A DNA stretch of 56,572 nucleotides, from contig JAURQX010000055.1 in the NCBI GenBank assembly GCA_030835905.1, forward strand, positions 1 through 56,572. Reading direction: 5' to 3'. A model generated the notes under the pieces. That model saw nothing but the letters and a program-made list of their open reading frames with translations. It made no database searches and was not told where the DNA came from. Below, one piece after another: positions 16,595 to 25,164 of the stretch; positions within the stretch are counted from its first letter, which is position 1; each line of letters opens with the position of its first letter. The position numbers and the translations under genes were made by a program. This stretch comes from Alphaproteobacteria bacterium (GTDB taxonomy: Bacteria; Pseudomonadota; Alphaproteobacteria; Rickettsiales; UBA1997).

Positions 16595-18823
16595 ATGAAA
16601 ATTATTAATTTATTTAGCGCTTCAAATATTTTAAAAGGAGTTATTCTATCAGCTGGATTTGGTCAATCTCTTAGTGTAGACAACCCTCTAATTTCTTCCA
16701 GCCTAAGATCATCAACTTCCTTAAGTCATAATAGGGGTGGGGTAGATTTGCTGAGTACAAATACTGATATTAAATCAGTTGATGGAATTATAGATAGCCA
16801 AGAAACGCTTGTTAATCATGCAAAATTCTTTGAAGATGCTAGTAAATCGCTTAGAGGAATTTGTGACGTGAGGCCAGATAATCCATTATGCGCACCTCCA
16901 CAGCCACCAGTTAATCAAGATACAACAAGTTCGGCATTTAATAATTCAACTTTAATGCAAGGTACTACCAGTTCATTGTTTCAATGGACTTTGGAACCTA
17001 AAAAAGAAGTTACTGCAAGTTCAAGCGGTACTTACAGCAATATAGATAACACTTCACCTCAAGTTAGTGATTCTCAAACTAGGTCTTTGATTAATGAAGC
17101 TACATCTTCAACTCAAGCTGATCAAATTACTTTAAGTAGCAGATTTTCAACCACTAGTTTACCAAGAATTGAAAACACTCCTCCACCTTCTAGCGCACTA
17201 TCAATTGATTCAATTTCTTCTAGCATAACTCAAGTTATAAATAAATATTTTACCTCAAAACCAGAGTTCACATATATAAATCTAACCTTTGGCGGATCAA
17301 ATATTACTGAATTTGGAACTTCTGTTGGATATAAAGAAAGTGAAGCTAACTATAGCAGTGCAGTGCAAATGAGTACTGCTGTTGCTGAATATTTTTCTTC
17401 AATGCAACTAACCCCAGCTCCAGAAACTCCAGCTGAGAGTTCACAAACTCAAGCCCTAACTCCTTATGGAACTTCAACTGCTGTTTTAGATACAATTTTA
17501 AATGATTATACTACTACTCAAACTAATGCTACTGACTATGAATTAAAGGAAAGTTCTGCTACATTTAGCAGTGGATTAGTAACAGATAAAGAAACTTCTT
17601 TACAATCTACAATTACTGTTTCAGGAACTCCGGCTCCGACTAAAGTTTCAGCAACTCCAGCTCAGAGTTCAGATTTAGTAACAAGTAAAGATAATCAATC
17701 ACAAATAGGAACAACTTCAGCTACAGTTTCGCATGTTATTTCAGATGCTAGTACTGCAGAAGGAACAAAATCAGATACAATTACTGTTTCAGGAACTGCT
17801 AATATAGAAACTAAAACTTTCGCAACTCCAGCTCCTCAAACTCAATTTTCAGGAACTCCAGCTCAGATTTCAGCTTTAGGAACAACTTCAGCTCCAGTTT
17901 CTAGTACTGTTTCAGAAACTGAAGTTAAAAAAGAAACTTCTTTACAATCTACAATTACTGTTTCAGGAACTACAACTCAAAGTTTAGTTTACAATTCAGC
18001 TTCAGAAACTGAAACTTTCACAACTCTAGCTTCTCAAACCCAATTTTTAGGAACTCCAGCTCAGAGTTCAGCTTTAGGAACAAGTCAAGCTAATCAAGCG
18101 GTTGAAGAAACCACTATTAAGCAAGATAAGGCTGACGATACAAATCAAATAACTAGCACTTCATCAAACAAAATTGATGAAACCCCTAAACCTGATACTG
18201 TTAATGACAAAAATCCTGATGCCAAAGGTGATGTTATAGAACCAAATTCTGATTCAAAAGATAGCCTATCAAATGAAAATACTGGCGCAATTGTCGGAGG
18301 AACTGTTGGCGGCGGAGTTGTATTAATTGCTGCTACATTTGTGATTGCTGCATTTATGTGCAGAAAAGCTGGAGCAAGAAGTAGTGCAGAAGATGACAGT
18401 AAAAGATTTACAAGCCCAAATGATATCAAAACGGGTTCAGTTAGTCAAAGATCAAGCAATAATAACCCAGAAGAAAATTTAATAGCTTTAACTAATGATC
18501 GAAATAAAGATAAAGTGGCTTTGAGTATTATGTCCAGTAGTTCTCTGTCAAATGATGGAACTACAGAAACTATACATCCACACAGCAAATCAGATTTATC
18601 ATCAGTAACAGCAGGTGTTCAAGTAGACTTAGTAATTGCAACGGGAGAAAATACTCAAGATATTAATGATACATCAATTGAAGCTCATACAACATCCTTA
18701 AGCTCGGCGCCAACAGGTTTTGTAAGGAAAAGGATTGATGAAATAGAAAGGAGAAGGATTGATGAAATAGAAAATGAGCATGCTTCTTCTAATGGTAGAA
18801 CTGCTGCTAGAGGAAGTCGATAA
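16595..18823 (+). CDS. Large Ser/Thr-rich repeat protein with a single membrane span
   Basis: 742 residues, no known family. A weakly hydrophobic N-terminus may be a signal sequence. Residues 40-560 are extremely rich in Ser, Thr, Ala, Pro and Gln, with imperfect repeats at about 325-500 such as TSLQSTITVSGT (twice) and GTPAQSSALGT (several). A glycine-rich hydrophobic span follows at about 563-590 (GAIVGGTVGGGVVLIAATFV), then CRK and a 150-residue charged tail ending in a duplicated RRIDEIE block and an Arg-rich end. The layout resembles a eukaryotic mucin-like type I membrane protein. Surface display or delivery to the host is inference. Its stop directly abuts the convergent lptG stop. Confidence 0.7.
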   Translation: MKIINLFSASNILKGVILSAGFGQSLSVDNPLISSSLRSSTSLSHNRGGVDLLSTNTDIKSVDGIIDSQETLVNHAKFFEDASKSLRGICDVRPDNPLCAPPQPPVNQDTTSSAFNNSTLMQGTTSSLFQWTLEPKKEVTASSSGTYSNIDNTSPQVSDSQTRSLINEATSSTQADQITLSSRFSTTSLPRIENTPPPSSALSIDSISSSITQVINKYFTSKPEFTYINLTFGGSNITEFGTSVGYKESEANYSSAVQMSTAVAEYFSSMQLTPAPETPAESSQTQALTPYGTSTAVLDTILNDYTTTQTNATDYELKESSATFSSGLVTDKETSLQSTITVSGTPAPTKVSATPAQSSDLVTSKDNQSQIGTTSATVSHVISDASTAEGTKSDTITVSGTANIETKTFATPAPQTQFSGTPAQISALGTTSAPVSSTVSETEVKKETSLQSTITVSGTTTQSLVYNSASETETFTTLASQTQFLGTPAQSSALGTSQANQAVEETTIKQDKADDTNQITSTSSNKIDETPKPDTVNDKNPDAKGDVIEPNSDSKDSLSNENTGAIVGGTVGGGVVLIAATFVIAAFMCRKAGARSSAEDDSKRFTSPNDIKTGSVSQRSSNNNPEENLIALTNDRNKDKVALSIMSSSSLSNDGTTETIHPHSKSDLSSVTAGVQVDLVIATGENTQDINDTSIEAHTTSLSSAPTGFVRKRIDEIERRRIDEIENEHASSNGRTAARGSR
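17595..18095 (+). repeat. Internal imperfect repeats in the Ser/Thr-rich gene
   Basis: A stretch of more than 30 bp encoding TSLQSTITVSGT occurs near 17597 and again near 17939, with a shorter copy near 17776. ACTCCAGCTCAGAGTTCAG-type blocks recur near 17656, 17863 and 18055. The copies are close enough at DNA level for slippage or recombination to change repeat number. Confidence 0.75.
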
Positions 18824-19936
18824 CTATTCTTTGTTGTAAATCATCAAAACTCCAAAGGATAAACATAAAATTATCACCAGCCAGGTTGCAGCAAAATTTG
18901 GGATTAAGCCCGAAGAGCCAAGGCTTTCAAGAATCGTTGAGCTAACATAAATAACCAAACCAAAAATTATTCCTAAAAAAATCATTAAAGAATTTCTACG
19001 ATTACGAATATGACCAAGGCCAAAATAACAAGCGGTAAATGTCATAGCCACAAATAAAAATGGCTTACTGAGTAAGCTATAAAAATAAACTTTGAATTTA
19101 TTTGAAGAAAATCCTGAAGCTTCGAGGTCTGAAATTAAGCTTGGCAAATCAAAAATTGAGAAAAGCTTAACATTTTGAAAATTATTGACAATTTTTTGCT
19201 TAACAAAATCATGCTTAAGATCAGTAATAATAGTTACATCACCAGCATTCTGATTTATATTGTTATCGTCATTTATAATAGCATCTTTAATCAGCCAAAA
19301 TCCTTCTTTAAGAATCATATCCTTGCTATCTATCTTGCGATAAAATGAACCTTCTTTATTGAAAAAAAGAATTTTTACATGACTAAATTCGATTTTATCT
19401 TTATAAACTTTTTTAGCATTAATTATTATTTCCTCACCCGCAGCTTGTTTATTTTCTTGTCTAAGCCAAATACCATTTTTTGGTTCAACAGCTTCACGAA
19501 TTTCTTTATTAATGTATTGTCTTTCAATACTATTGAAGGATTTAGTCATATAAATTGAAATTGGACCAATAATCACTACCCAAAAAACCCCTAATACAAA
19601 AGCGGTAATTGCCATTGGCTTCAAAACTAGCCACAAAGAAAAACCACTCATGCGAATTATTGTTATTTCACTACGCGAAGAAAGAATAGCAAAAGTTATG
19701 ATTGCTGAAATTAAAATAAGAGAAGGAACAATATCGTTTAAAAAAGATGGGATTTGTAAAAATGCCATCTTAACGGCGATTATAAGTGAAGCTTCGGAAG
19801 ATCTAGCTTTATCCAAAGCATCAAGCAAATTAATAAAAAACATCAATAAAGCAAATATTGCTAAAATTTGTAAAAAGCGCCACAAAAAATCTTGAGCAAT
19901 ATATTTATTAATTTTTTTAATATTAACAATTAGCAC
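18824..19936 (-). CDS. lptG: LPS export permease LptG
   Basis: A YjgP/YjgQ-family permease of 370 residues. There are membrane spans near residues 20-40, 55-75 and 95-120, then a periplasmic beta domain (EEIIINAKKVYKDKIEFSHV), then three spans at the C-terminus (LFVAMTFTACYFGLG, SLMIFLGIIFGLVIYVSS, TWLVIILCLSFGVLM). With LptF and LptB it lifts LPS out of the inner membrane. The start is a GTG 6 bp after the lptF stop, so lptF-lptG is an operon. Assignment to LptG rather than LptF rests on its second position and on the LGSSGLIPNFAATW segment. Its stop touches the stop of the convergent repeat-protein gene. Confidence 0.88.
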   Translation of the reverse strand: MLIVNIKKINKYIAQDFLWRFLQILAIFALLMFFINLLDALDKARSSEASLIIAVKMAFLQIPSFLNDIVPSLILISAIITFAILSSRSEITIIRMSGFSLWLVLKPMAITAFVLGVFWVVIIGPISIYMTKSFNSIERQYINKEIREAVEPKNGIWLRQENKQAAGEEIIINAKKVYKDKIEFSHVKILFFNKEGSFYRKIDSKDMILKEGFWLIKDAIINDDNNINQNAGDVTIITDLKHDFVKQKIVNNFQNVKLFSIFDLPSLISDLEASGFSSNKFKVYFYSLLSKPFLFVAMTFTACYFGLGHIRNRRNSLMIFLGIIFGLVIYVSSTILESLGSSGLIPNFAATWLVIILCLSFGVLMIYNKE

Positions 19937-19942
19937 TTTTAC

Positions 19943-21007
19943 TTAATTTTTACTATATTTAAGGGCAATAAATAGAGCAGTTATAAGGTTTATATACAAA
20001 AATGGTGTAAATTTCGCTGAATTTTCGATTAATTCGTAGCTAACAATATTTAGCACCATAAATAATATACCACATAAACTAGCAAATACTATATTTTTTA
20101 AATTACCTCTTCGACTAAAATCACCAAATAAAATTGCTGCCGTTGCAATCATTGATAATACAATAGGCAGCAATGGATAGGTTAATCTTTCATGAATTTC
20201 TGATCTAATTTTCTTAATCCTATTTTCATCTAAATCATCCTCATAATTTATTAGTTCATGGAAATATCTTTCTTTGGCCTTCCACTGAACTTGGCTATCT
20301 TTGCCTTTATCCCTAGTTAAGTTAAAAACATAGCTATCAAAATTTAATATCTCACTATTATTTTTTTCATAGTTAAATCTTTGCACTGTACCATCTTCCA
20401 TAAAAAGATAGACACCATTTTGATTAGCAATTATTTCTCCTTTTTGCGCGGTAATAGTAATAGAGTATTTTTGAGAACGATCATCATTAAGCATAATGCC
20501 ATAAAGCTGATTATTTTGATCTCGATCTTTAATGTAAATTGTTAAGTCATTAATGGTTTCAAAAGTTTTAGGATTAAAAGCTAAACTTGCATAATTATTG
20601 GCAAAATCAATTCTCATCAATCTCATCTCTTTATTGGCCATTGGCATTAAGTAAAAAGAAGTTATAAAACAAAAGATTGAGGTCAAAATCGCCAAAAATA
20701 TTATTGGCTTTGAAATTTGCATTTTAGTAAGGCCAGAATTTTTAAGAATTGTAATTTCGTTAGTTTTGATCATACCACTATAAACCATGATCACTGCAAT
20801 AAACATCGAAACCGGTATAATAAATATTAACAGCCATGGTAAAATTAATATAAACAAGTAAAAAAACTTACCAATACCAATACCATTCTCGGTAATATAT
20901 CGCATAAATGCTATAGCACGACTAAACCATATCAACGTAATTAAAATTGATATTATTGCCAAAAATTGGTTTAGAGTTTTTTTGAATAAATAATTGAAAT
21001 ATAGCAT
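19943..21007 (-). CDS. lptF: LPS export permease LptF
   Basis: A YjgP/YjgQ-family permease of 354 residues. It begins MLYFNYLFKKTLNQFLAII with a first span, then spans around ILPWLLIFIIPVSMFIAVIMV and PIIFLAILTSIFCFITSFYL. A periplasmic domain follows (ITAQKGEIIANQNGVYLFMEDGTVQRF), and then three C-terminal spans. It forms the LptBFG complex with LptG and LptB. Upstream, between its ATG and the divergent glycosyltransferase, lie two large palindromic elements. Confidence 0.88.
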   Translation of the reverse strand: MLYFNYLFKKTLNQFLAIISILITLIWFSRAIAFMRYITENGIGIGKFFYLFILILPWLLIFIIPVSMFIAVIMVYSGMIKTNEITILKNSGLTKMQISKPIIFLAILTSIFCFITSFYLMPMANKEMRLMRIDFANNYASLAFNPKTFETINDLTIYIKDRDQNNQLYGIMLNDDRSQKYSITITAQKGEIIANQNGVYLFMEDGTVQRFNYEKNNSEILNFDSYVFNLTRDKGKDSQVQWKAKERYFHELINYEDDLDENRIKKIRSEIHERLTYPLLPIVLSMIATAAILFGDFSRRGNLKNIVFASLCGILFMVLNIVSYELIENSAKFTPFLYINLITALFIALKYSKN

Positions 21008-21041
21008 TAAATAATGTTAGCTAAATGAATTATCCTGTTTT

Positions 21042-21200
21042 AAAGACCTCTCACAAATCAACCAATTTTGAGGAATTTTTATTTTTTAAATTTTAGCGTA
21101 TTAAGATATACGTGAATTTAAAAAATCAAATCATACAAAAATTAAAAAAATATTTGTAAGTAAAATTACTAAAATTCGTTGATTTGTGAGAGGTCTTTTT
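21042..21200. repeat. Nested palindromic element, family A copy 3
   Basis: The outer arms AAAGACCTCTCACAAATCAA (from 21042) and TTGATTTGTGAGAGGTC (to about 21195) pair perfectly, although their sequence differs from copy 2 at the same positions in both arms. The middle blocks TTTTGAGGAATTTTT and TAAAATTACTAAAATTC and the core TAGCGTATTAAGATATACGT match the other family A copies. One side has about 16 extra A/T bases. It lies between divergent genes, so it cannot simply be a gene-end terminator. Confidence 0.9.
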
Positions 21201-21211
21201 ATGTAATTTTA

Positions 21212-21376
21212 ATATAGATAAGTCAATTAAGATTCAGACATTTTATATGAAAAAATTTTGAGATAGAAATTTAAGTTAAAGCCGCAGGAGTATTGGATAT
21301 AATTTAAGGTTTTAACTTGAATTTATAGCCAAAATTTGCCTTATAAAAGCCTGAATCTTAATTGACTTATCTATAT
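21212..21376. repeat. Nested palindromic element, family B
   Basis: A 26 bp perfect inverted repeat beginning ATATAGATAAGTCAATTAAG (21212-21237) and its complement (21351-21376) form the outer arms. The inner parts also pair imperfectly along about 45 bp each side, around a centre near 21283-21305 containing GCCGCAGGAGTATTGG. It is unrelated in sequence to family A but similar in size and design, and sits 12 bp from the family A copy. Confidence 0.85.
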
Positions 21377-21471
21377 ATTATAATATATGTAATTATGTTA
21401 ATTTGTGAAATTAAAATTAATATAATTGATATAAAGCCAATCCAAAAAAATAATTAAATAATCAGTTAACA

Positions 21472-22653
21472 TTGAGCAAGAAACAAAAACAACCAACCAT
21501 TGCACAAATTATTCCATCACTTAATAGCGGTGGCGTTGAAAGAGGTGTAATTGATATTAGCATCTTCTTAAAAGAGCATAATTTTAGACCAATTGTTATA
21601 TCTTCAGGTGGTAAAATGTTGAATTTATTAAAAAAAAACAACATAACTCATATTAGATTTGATGTTAAAAGCAAAAATCCATTCAAAATCTATACAAATA
21701 TCAAAAATCTTCAAAAAATAATCAAAAAATATCAAATTGATATTATTCATGTTCGCTCTCGGGCACCGATGATAAGCGCATTTTTTGCTTGCAAAAAAAC
21801 TAAAACAAAACTTATTTCTACTGTTCATGGCACCTACTCCACGAATTTTATTTTTGGCAAAAATTCTTTGATTAAAAAATTGTATAATCAATTTATGTTA
21901 AAAGGAGATTTTGTAATAGCCGTTTCAAATTATATTAAGGATTATCTTAGCCAAAATTACCCAAAAAAATTCACTTTACTTAACGATGACAATTTTAAAG
22001 TAATTTCTCGTGGTGTAGATCTTGATAGCTTTAATCTAAAAAAAATTACCAAAAAAAGATGTGATGATTTAAAGCAAAAATGGCAGATCAAAAATGAAAA
22101 AAGAAAAATAATTTTTATGCCAGCACGTTTTACTTCATGGAAAGGGCATGAGTTTCTTATCGAAGCTTTAGCAAATATCAGAGAAGATTTTTTATGTATA
22201 ATGGCCGGATCGAACCATGGCCATGAAGATTATCAACAAAGATTAATAAAAAAAATAAAAGATCTTAGATTATCAAATAAAATTAAAATAGTTGAAAATT
22301 GTTCGGATATGCCGGCTGGCTATAAAATTTGCGATTTTGTAGTAGCGCCAAGCATTAGGCCAGAAGCTTTTGGCCGAATTCCAATTGAAGCAGGAGCTTG
22401 TCAAAAACCAGTTATTGCTACTAACATTGGTGGCTTTTTAGAAACAATTATTGACGGTAAAACTGGCTTTATTGTCGAGGTTAGTAATTTACAACAGCTA
22501 CAAATAGCGGTTAGCAAACTTCTTAATTTGAACTCAAAAGATCTAGAAAAAATAGGCTTAACAGCTCGCAAAAACATTGAAGAAAACTTTAGCAATAAAA
22601 AGATGTGCGAAAATACATTAGAAATATACAAAAAGCTGGTCACAAATTTATAA
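21472..22653 (+). CDS. Glycosyltransferase family 4
   Basis: A GT-B glycosyltransferase of 393 residues. The N-terminal domain opens IAQIIPSLNSGGVERGVIDI, a typical GT4 acceptor-domain start. The C-terminal donor domain has FMPARFTSWKGHEFLIEAL and the nucleotide-sugar site RPEAFGRIPIEAGACQKPVIATNIGG with the E-x7-E pattern. The start is a TTG; no in-frame ATG lies upstream before a stop. Being opposite lptF, it probably adds a sugar to the LPS core, as WaaG-like enzymes do (inference). It is monocistronic. Confidence 0.85.
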   Translation: MSKKQKQPTIAQIIPSLNSGGVERGVIDISIFLKEHNFRPIVISSGGKMLNLLKKNNITHIRFDVKSKNPFKIYTNIKNLQKIIKKYQIDIIHVRSRAPMISAFFACKKTKTKLISTVHGTYSTNFIFGKNSLIKKLYNQFMLKGDFVIAVSNYIKDYLSQNYPKKFTLLNDDNFKVISRGVDLDSFNLKKITKKRCDDLKQKWQIKNEKRKIIFMPARFTSWKGHEFLIEALANIREDFLCIMAGSNHGHEDYQQRLIKKIKDLRLSNKIKIVENCSDMPAGYKICDFVVAPSIRPEAFGRIPIEAGACQKPVIATNIGGFLETIIDGKTGFIVEVSNLQQLQIAVSKLLNLNSKDLEKIGLTARKNIEENFSNKKMCENTLEIYKKLVTNL

Positions 22654-22677
22654 AAGCTAAGCAATGCCAAGCTTCAT

Positions 22678-22824
22678 CTTTAATGGTACATTTATTTAGC
22701 CATCTGGCTTTATCTTTTTGGACGAAAGAAAAAAATGATTGCCAATTTAATAATTTAGCGTAAATTGATTTTTTTTAATTTAAAAATCAAAATCACGCTC
22801 GAATTACCAAAATTCATTGGTTAC
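22678..22824. repeat. Decayed family A element with adjoining short repeat
   Basis: CTTTAATGGTACATTT at 22678-22693 and GGCTTTATCTTTTTGGA to about 22722 match the blocks at 15309-15341. A degraded inverted repeat follows at about 22737-22824 that keeps TTTAGCGTAAATTGATTTT paired with AAAATCACGCTC, plus GAATTACCAAAATTCATTGG. It lies between convergent genes and may still terminate transcription. Confidence 0.6.
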
Positions 22825-22896
22825 AATAAAGGTCTTTACTGTTATGTTTTTGAAATTTTACCATCCGCAATTAATGCTATTTTAGTTTTATAAAAA

Positions 22897-23787
22897 TTAA
22901 TTAATTACTATATTGTATTTCTCTGCTAGATATGATTCAACTTCCTGAGTCTCTTGAGTTGTTAAAGCCCTATCATAAGCTATAACTTCAGAGATTTGAC
23001 CCTTAAATCTAAATGAATTAACAGATCCTAATTTTGCACTCGAAAAAGAACTTATAGCATAAGTCGAACCAGATTTTGTTCCCAAATTACCTCCATTAAT
23101 TTTAAAGATTCTAAAACCACTAGATTTATCAAATGTTACAGAATGAATTAATTTAGTAGAGTATAGAGATCCGAGAGAAATATATGTATTATTATGCCAA
23201 TGCGAGTGTAATGCACTCCCTCCCGTCCAAAATCCCATAACTAAACATTGTCCCGTGGAACACCCAGTCTTACCAACCGCAAAATTATACTGATTAGTCG
23301 GCCTTGTACCTTTCATGACCATAAAAAATGAATAGCTATTTTGAGCCATGTATGATCCATCAAATAACAAATTATCATCAACTCCATCGAATTCAAGAGT
23401 CGGTAAACTGTTTAATCCGTTTTGGATGTAGAGAGGCCTTTGACTTGAATATTGCGTTTGGGTAGCATTATTGCCATTTTCTGATAAATCCTTCCAAATC
23501 TCAACGGTTTGACCATTTTGTGGCTTGGAATCAAAAGCCTTGTCAGAAGAAGCATCGAGCCATAATCTTAAACCATTTTGAGGAATTGGAACAGTAATAA
23601 CATCTGCTGCTTTAGTTTTATATTGAGCTGTCCATGATTGAGCAACTAAATCAGCTTTTTGAACTATTGTTTGAGTCTTGATAACAGCAACAGCAACAAC
23701 CGCAATCACTGCACAAGTTACAGCAAGCTCTGTCATTGTAAAAGCTGATATTTTTTGTGAAATTTTCTTTTTGCAATTACGTATCAT
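22897..23787 (-). CDS. Pseudopilin-like protein with a LamG/concanavalin-like domain
   Basis: 296 residues. The N-terminus KKKISQKISAFTMTELAV is a prepilin leader with cleavage predicted between A15 and F16 and the glutamate at mature position 5 (E20); the usual glycine before the cut is alanine. A 20-residue hydrophobic helix follows. Residues 75-296 resemble lectin-like beta sandwiches: GLRLWLDASSDKAFD, VEIWKDLSENGNNATQ, LPTLEFDGVDDNLLF and ISEVIAYDRALTTQETQEVE. It is a minor pilin or secretion pseudopilin carrying a carbohydrate- or protein-binding head. No other pilus gene is in the window. Confidence 0.75.
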   Translation of the reverse strand: MIRNCKKKISQKISAFTMTELAVTCAVIAVVAVAVIKTQTIVQKADLVAQSWTAQYKTKAADVITVPIPQNGLRLWLDASSDKAFDSKPQNGQTVEIWKDLSENGNNATQTQYSSQRPLYIQNGLNSLPTLEFDGVDDNLLFDGSYMAQNSYSFFMVMKGTRPTNQYNFAVGKTGCSTGQCLVMGFWTGGSALHSHWHNNTYISLGSLYSTKLIHSVTFDKSSGFRIFKINGGNLGTKSGSTYAISSFSSAKLGSVNSFRFKGQISEVIAYDRALTTQETQEVESYLAEKYNIVIN

Positions 23788-23868
23788 AAACTTTTTAACA
23801 CCAATTCGATTTAAGAAATGAGATCAAAATTCAAAGATTTTAAGAGATTTGGCACTTAGAAATAATAC

Positions 23869-24018
23869 CATTTCTATAAATTAAATTCTCACTTAGGAAG
23901 TATTTTTGTTTTTAGATTTAGTTTTAAAGCGAAGTAATACCCCTGATATTTCAAGCTTTAAAACTAAAAAATAAAAACATAAAGACAAAAGTAAGTGAGA
24001 ATTGAATTTTTAGAAATG
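23869..24018. repeat. Nested palindromic element, family C
   Basis: The left side reads CATTTCTATAAATTAAATTC and CTCACTTA and ends GTTTTAAAGC. The right side, reverse-complemented, reads the same over more than 55 bp with a few mismatches. The unpaired centre is about 25 bp (GAAGTAATACCCCTGATATTTCAA). It sits between two minus-strand genes. Confidence 0.8.
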
Positions 24019-24243
24019 TTATAATACCAAATCCGATTTTTAGATAACCAATATTCAAAATATTTTTGAGATAAAATTTAAGAAAAACGAATGTAATATA
24101 TCCATATTTCATGAGGCTTTTCTTCAATGTCAAGACCCATATCAATTAGTTTTTTTAAGACAAACTGGGGTTTTTAGACAAAATTAGAGATAAGTAAGCC
24201 AAATCAAAAATATTGCAATACATTTAGTGGGTAGATTTTGAGA
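24019..24243. other. Gene-free stretch after the family C palindrome
   Basis: A/T-rich. On the minus strand about 24078-24161 reads like a short coding tail (LKKLIDMGLDIEEKPHEIW), but it is bounded by stops and too short to call a gene. No promoter or RNA gene was recognised. Confidence 0.4.
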
Positions 24244-25164
24244 TTAAGCAATATCATCGCCAAAAACCCTTTGAAAAAGCTCGCTTACCACGATCTTTTC
24301 ATCATGGCTAACTTTATTATAAAAGGATAGCTTAAAAGCCTGCCTAATATTGTTAAAAATTTCGATATTCTTACCCCACGACAGCAATGTTCTCATGGAA
24401 ATGAGACTTGTTAAGTCATTATTTTTGAACGCCTCTCTGGTAAAATTAGCCATTTGCACCATATTTTTAGCTAAATTTTTATCATTTTTTGCTAAATTTG
24501 GTAATTTCTTTTGTAAAATTATTATTTCGCGCTCTGGCTCAAGATAATTTAGGTTCGCCAAAATATTCCAACGATCCATCTGCGCTTGATTAATCAAATT
24601 TGCCCCATGATAAATTCCCATATCATCGCCGTCCCCCAAAGTATTTGAAGTAGCGAAAAGACGAAAATTTTTATGCGGGGTTAAAACTTCGTTTTCTTCT
24701 AAAAGTGCAAATTTACCCTCTTCTTCTAATAATCTTTGAATTATAAAAGCAACGTCACTGCGAATCGCGTCATATTCATCAAAAACCAAAGCTAAGCCGT
24801 TATTAATAGCAAAAGGTAAAATTCCTTCTTTAAATTCAGTAATTTGCTTACCATCTTTGATTTTAATAATATCCTTACCCACTAGATCAAGGCGGGTAAT
24901 TTGTGAATCAAAATTAACGCGCAAACATGGCCAATTCAATCTAGCAGCAATTTGCTCAATATGAGTTGACTTACCAGTACCATGCATACCTTGCACCAAA
25001 ACTCGCTGATTAAAAACAAAACCAGCTAGAATAGCTTTAGTTGTAACTTCATCAAAAAAATAATTTTGATCAATTTTAGGAACAAAAGTTGATTTTTCCT
25101 CAAAAGTACTAACTTCAAAGTCACATTCAAAGCCAAAAACTTCTAAACAATTAATTTTTTTCAT
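24244..25164 (-). CDS. cobS: CobS-like AAA+ ATPase (cobaltochelatase small-subunit family)
   Basis: 306 residues. It closely follows aerobic cobaltochelatase CobS: FVPKIDQNYFFDEVTTKAIL, Walker A GMHGTGKST (59-67), HIEQIAARLNWPCLRVNFDS, Walker B LALVFDEYDA (D129, E130), FRLFATSNTLGDGDDMGIYHG and INQAQMDRWNILANLNYL. In cobalamin producers CobS works with CobT and CobN to insert cobalt. No cobalamin gene is nearby; the gene is coupled to purC by an ATGA overlap. A MoxR-like chaperone role with another partner is an alternative. The family call is firm, the function is not. Confidence 0.85.
   Translation of the reverse strand: MKKINCLEVFGFECDFEVSTFEEKSTFVPKIDQNYFFDEVTTKAILAGFVFNQRVLVQGMHGTGKSTHIEQIAARLNWPCLRVNFDSQITRLDLVGKDIIKIKDGKQITEFKEGILPFAINNGLALVFDEYDAIRSDVAFIIQRLLEEEGKFALLEENEVLTPHKNFRLFATSNTLGDGDDMGIYHGANLINQAQMDRWNILANLNYLEPEREIIILQKKLPNLAKNDKNLAKNMVQMANFTREAFKNNDLTSLISMRTLLSWGKNIEIFNNIRQAFKLSFYNKVSHDEKIVVSELFQRVFGDDIA

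Noticed and set aside
23951..24145. 64-residue minus-strand frame spanning half of the family C palindrome
   Set aside because: Much of it is the palindrome arm itself. In another frame about 24078-24161 reads LKKLIDMGLDIEEKPHEIW and looks more coding-like, but stops on both sides leave fewer than 30 codons, at best a gene remnant.
24244..25164. CobS-like gene first read as a generic MoxR ATPase
   Set aside because: The sequence follows CobS closely along its whole length, including the HIEQIAARLNWPC and INQAQMDRW segments, so the more specific family is used.
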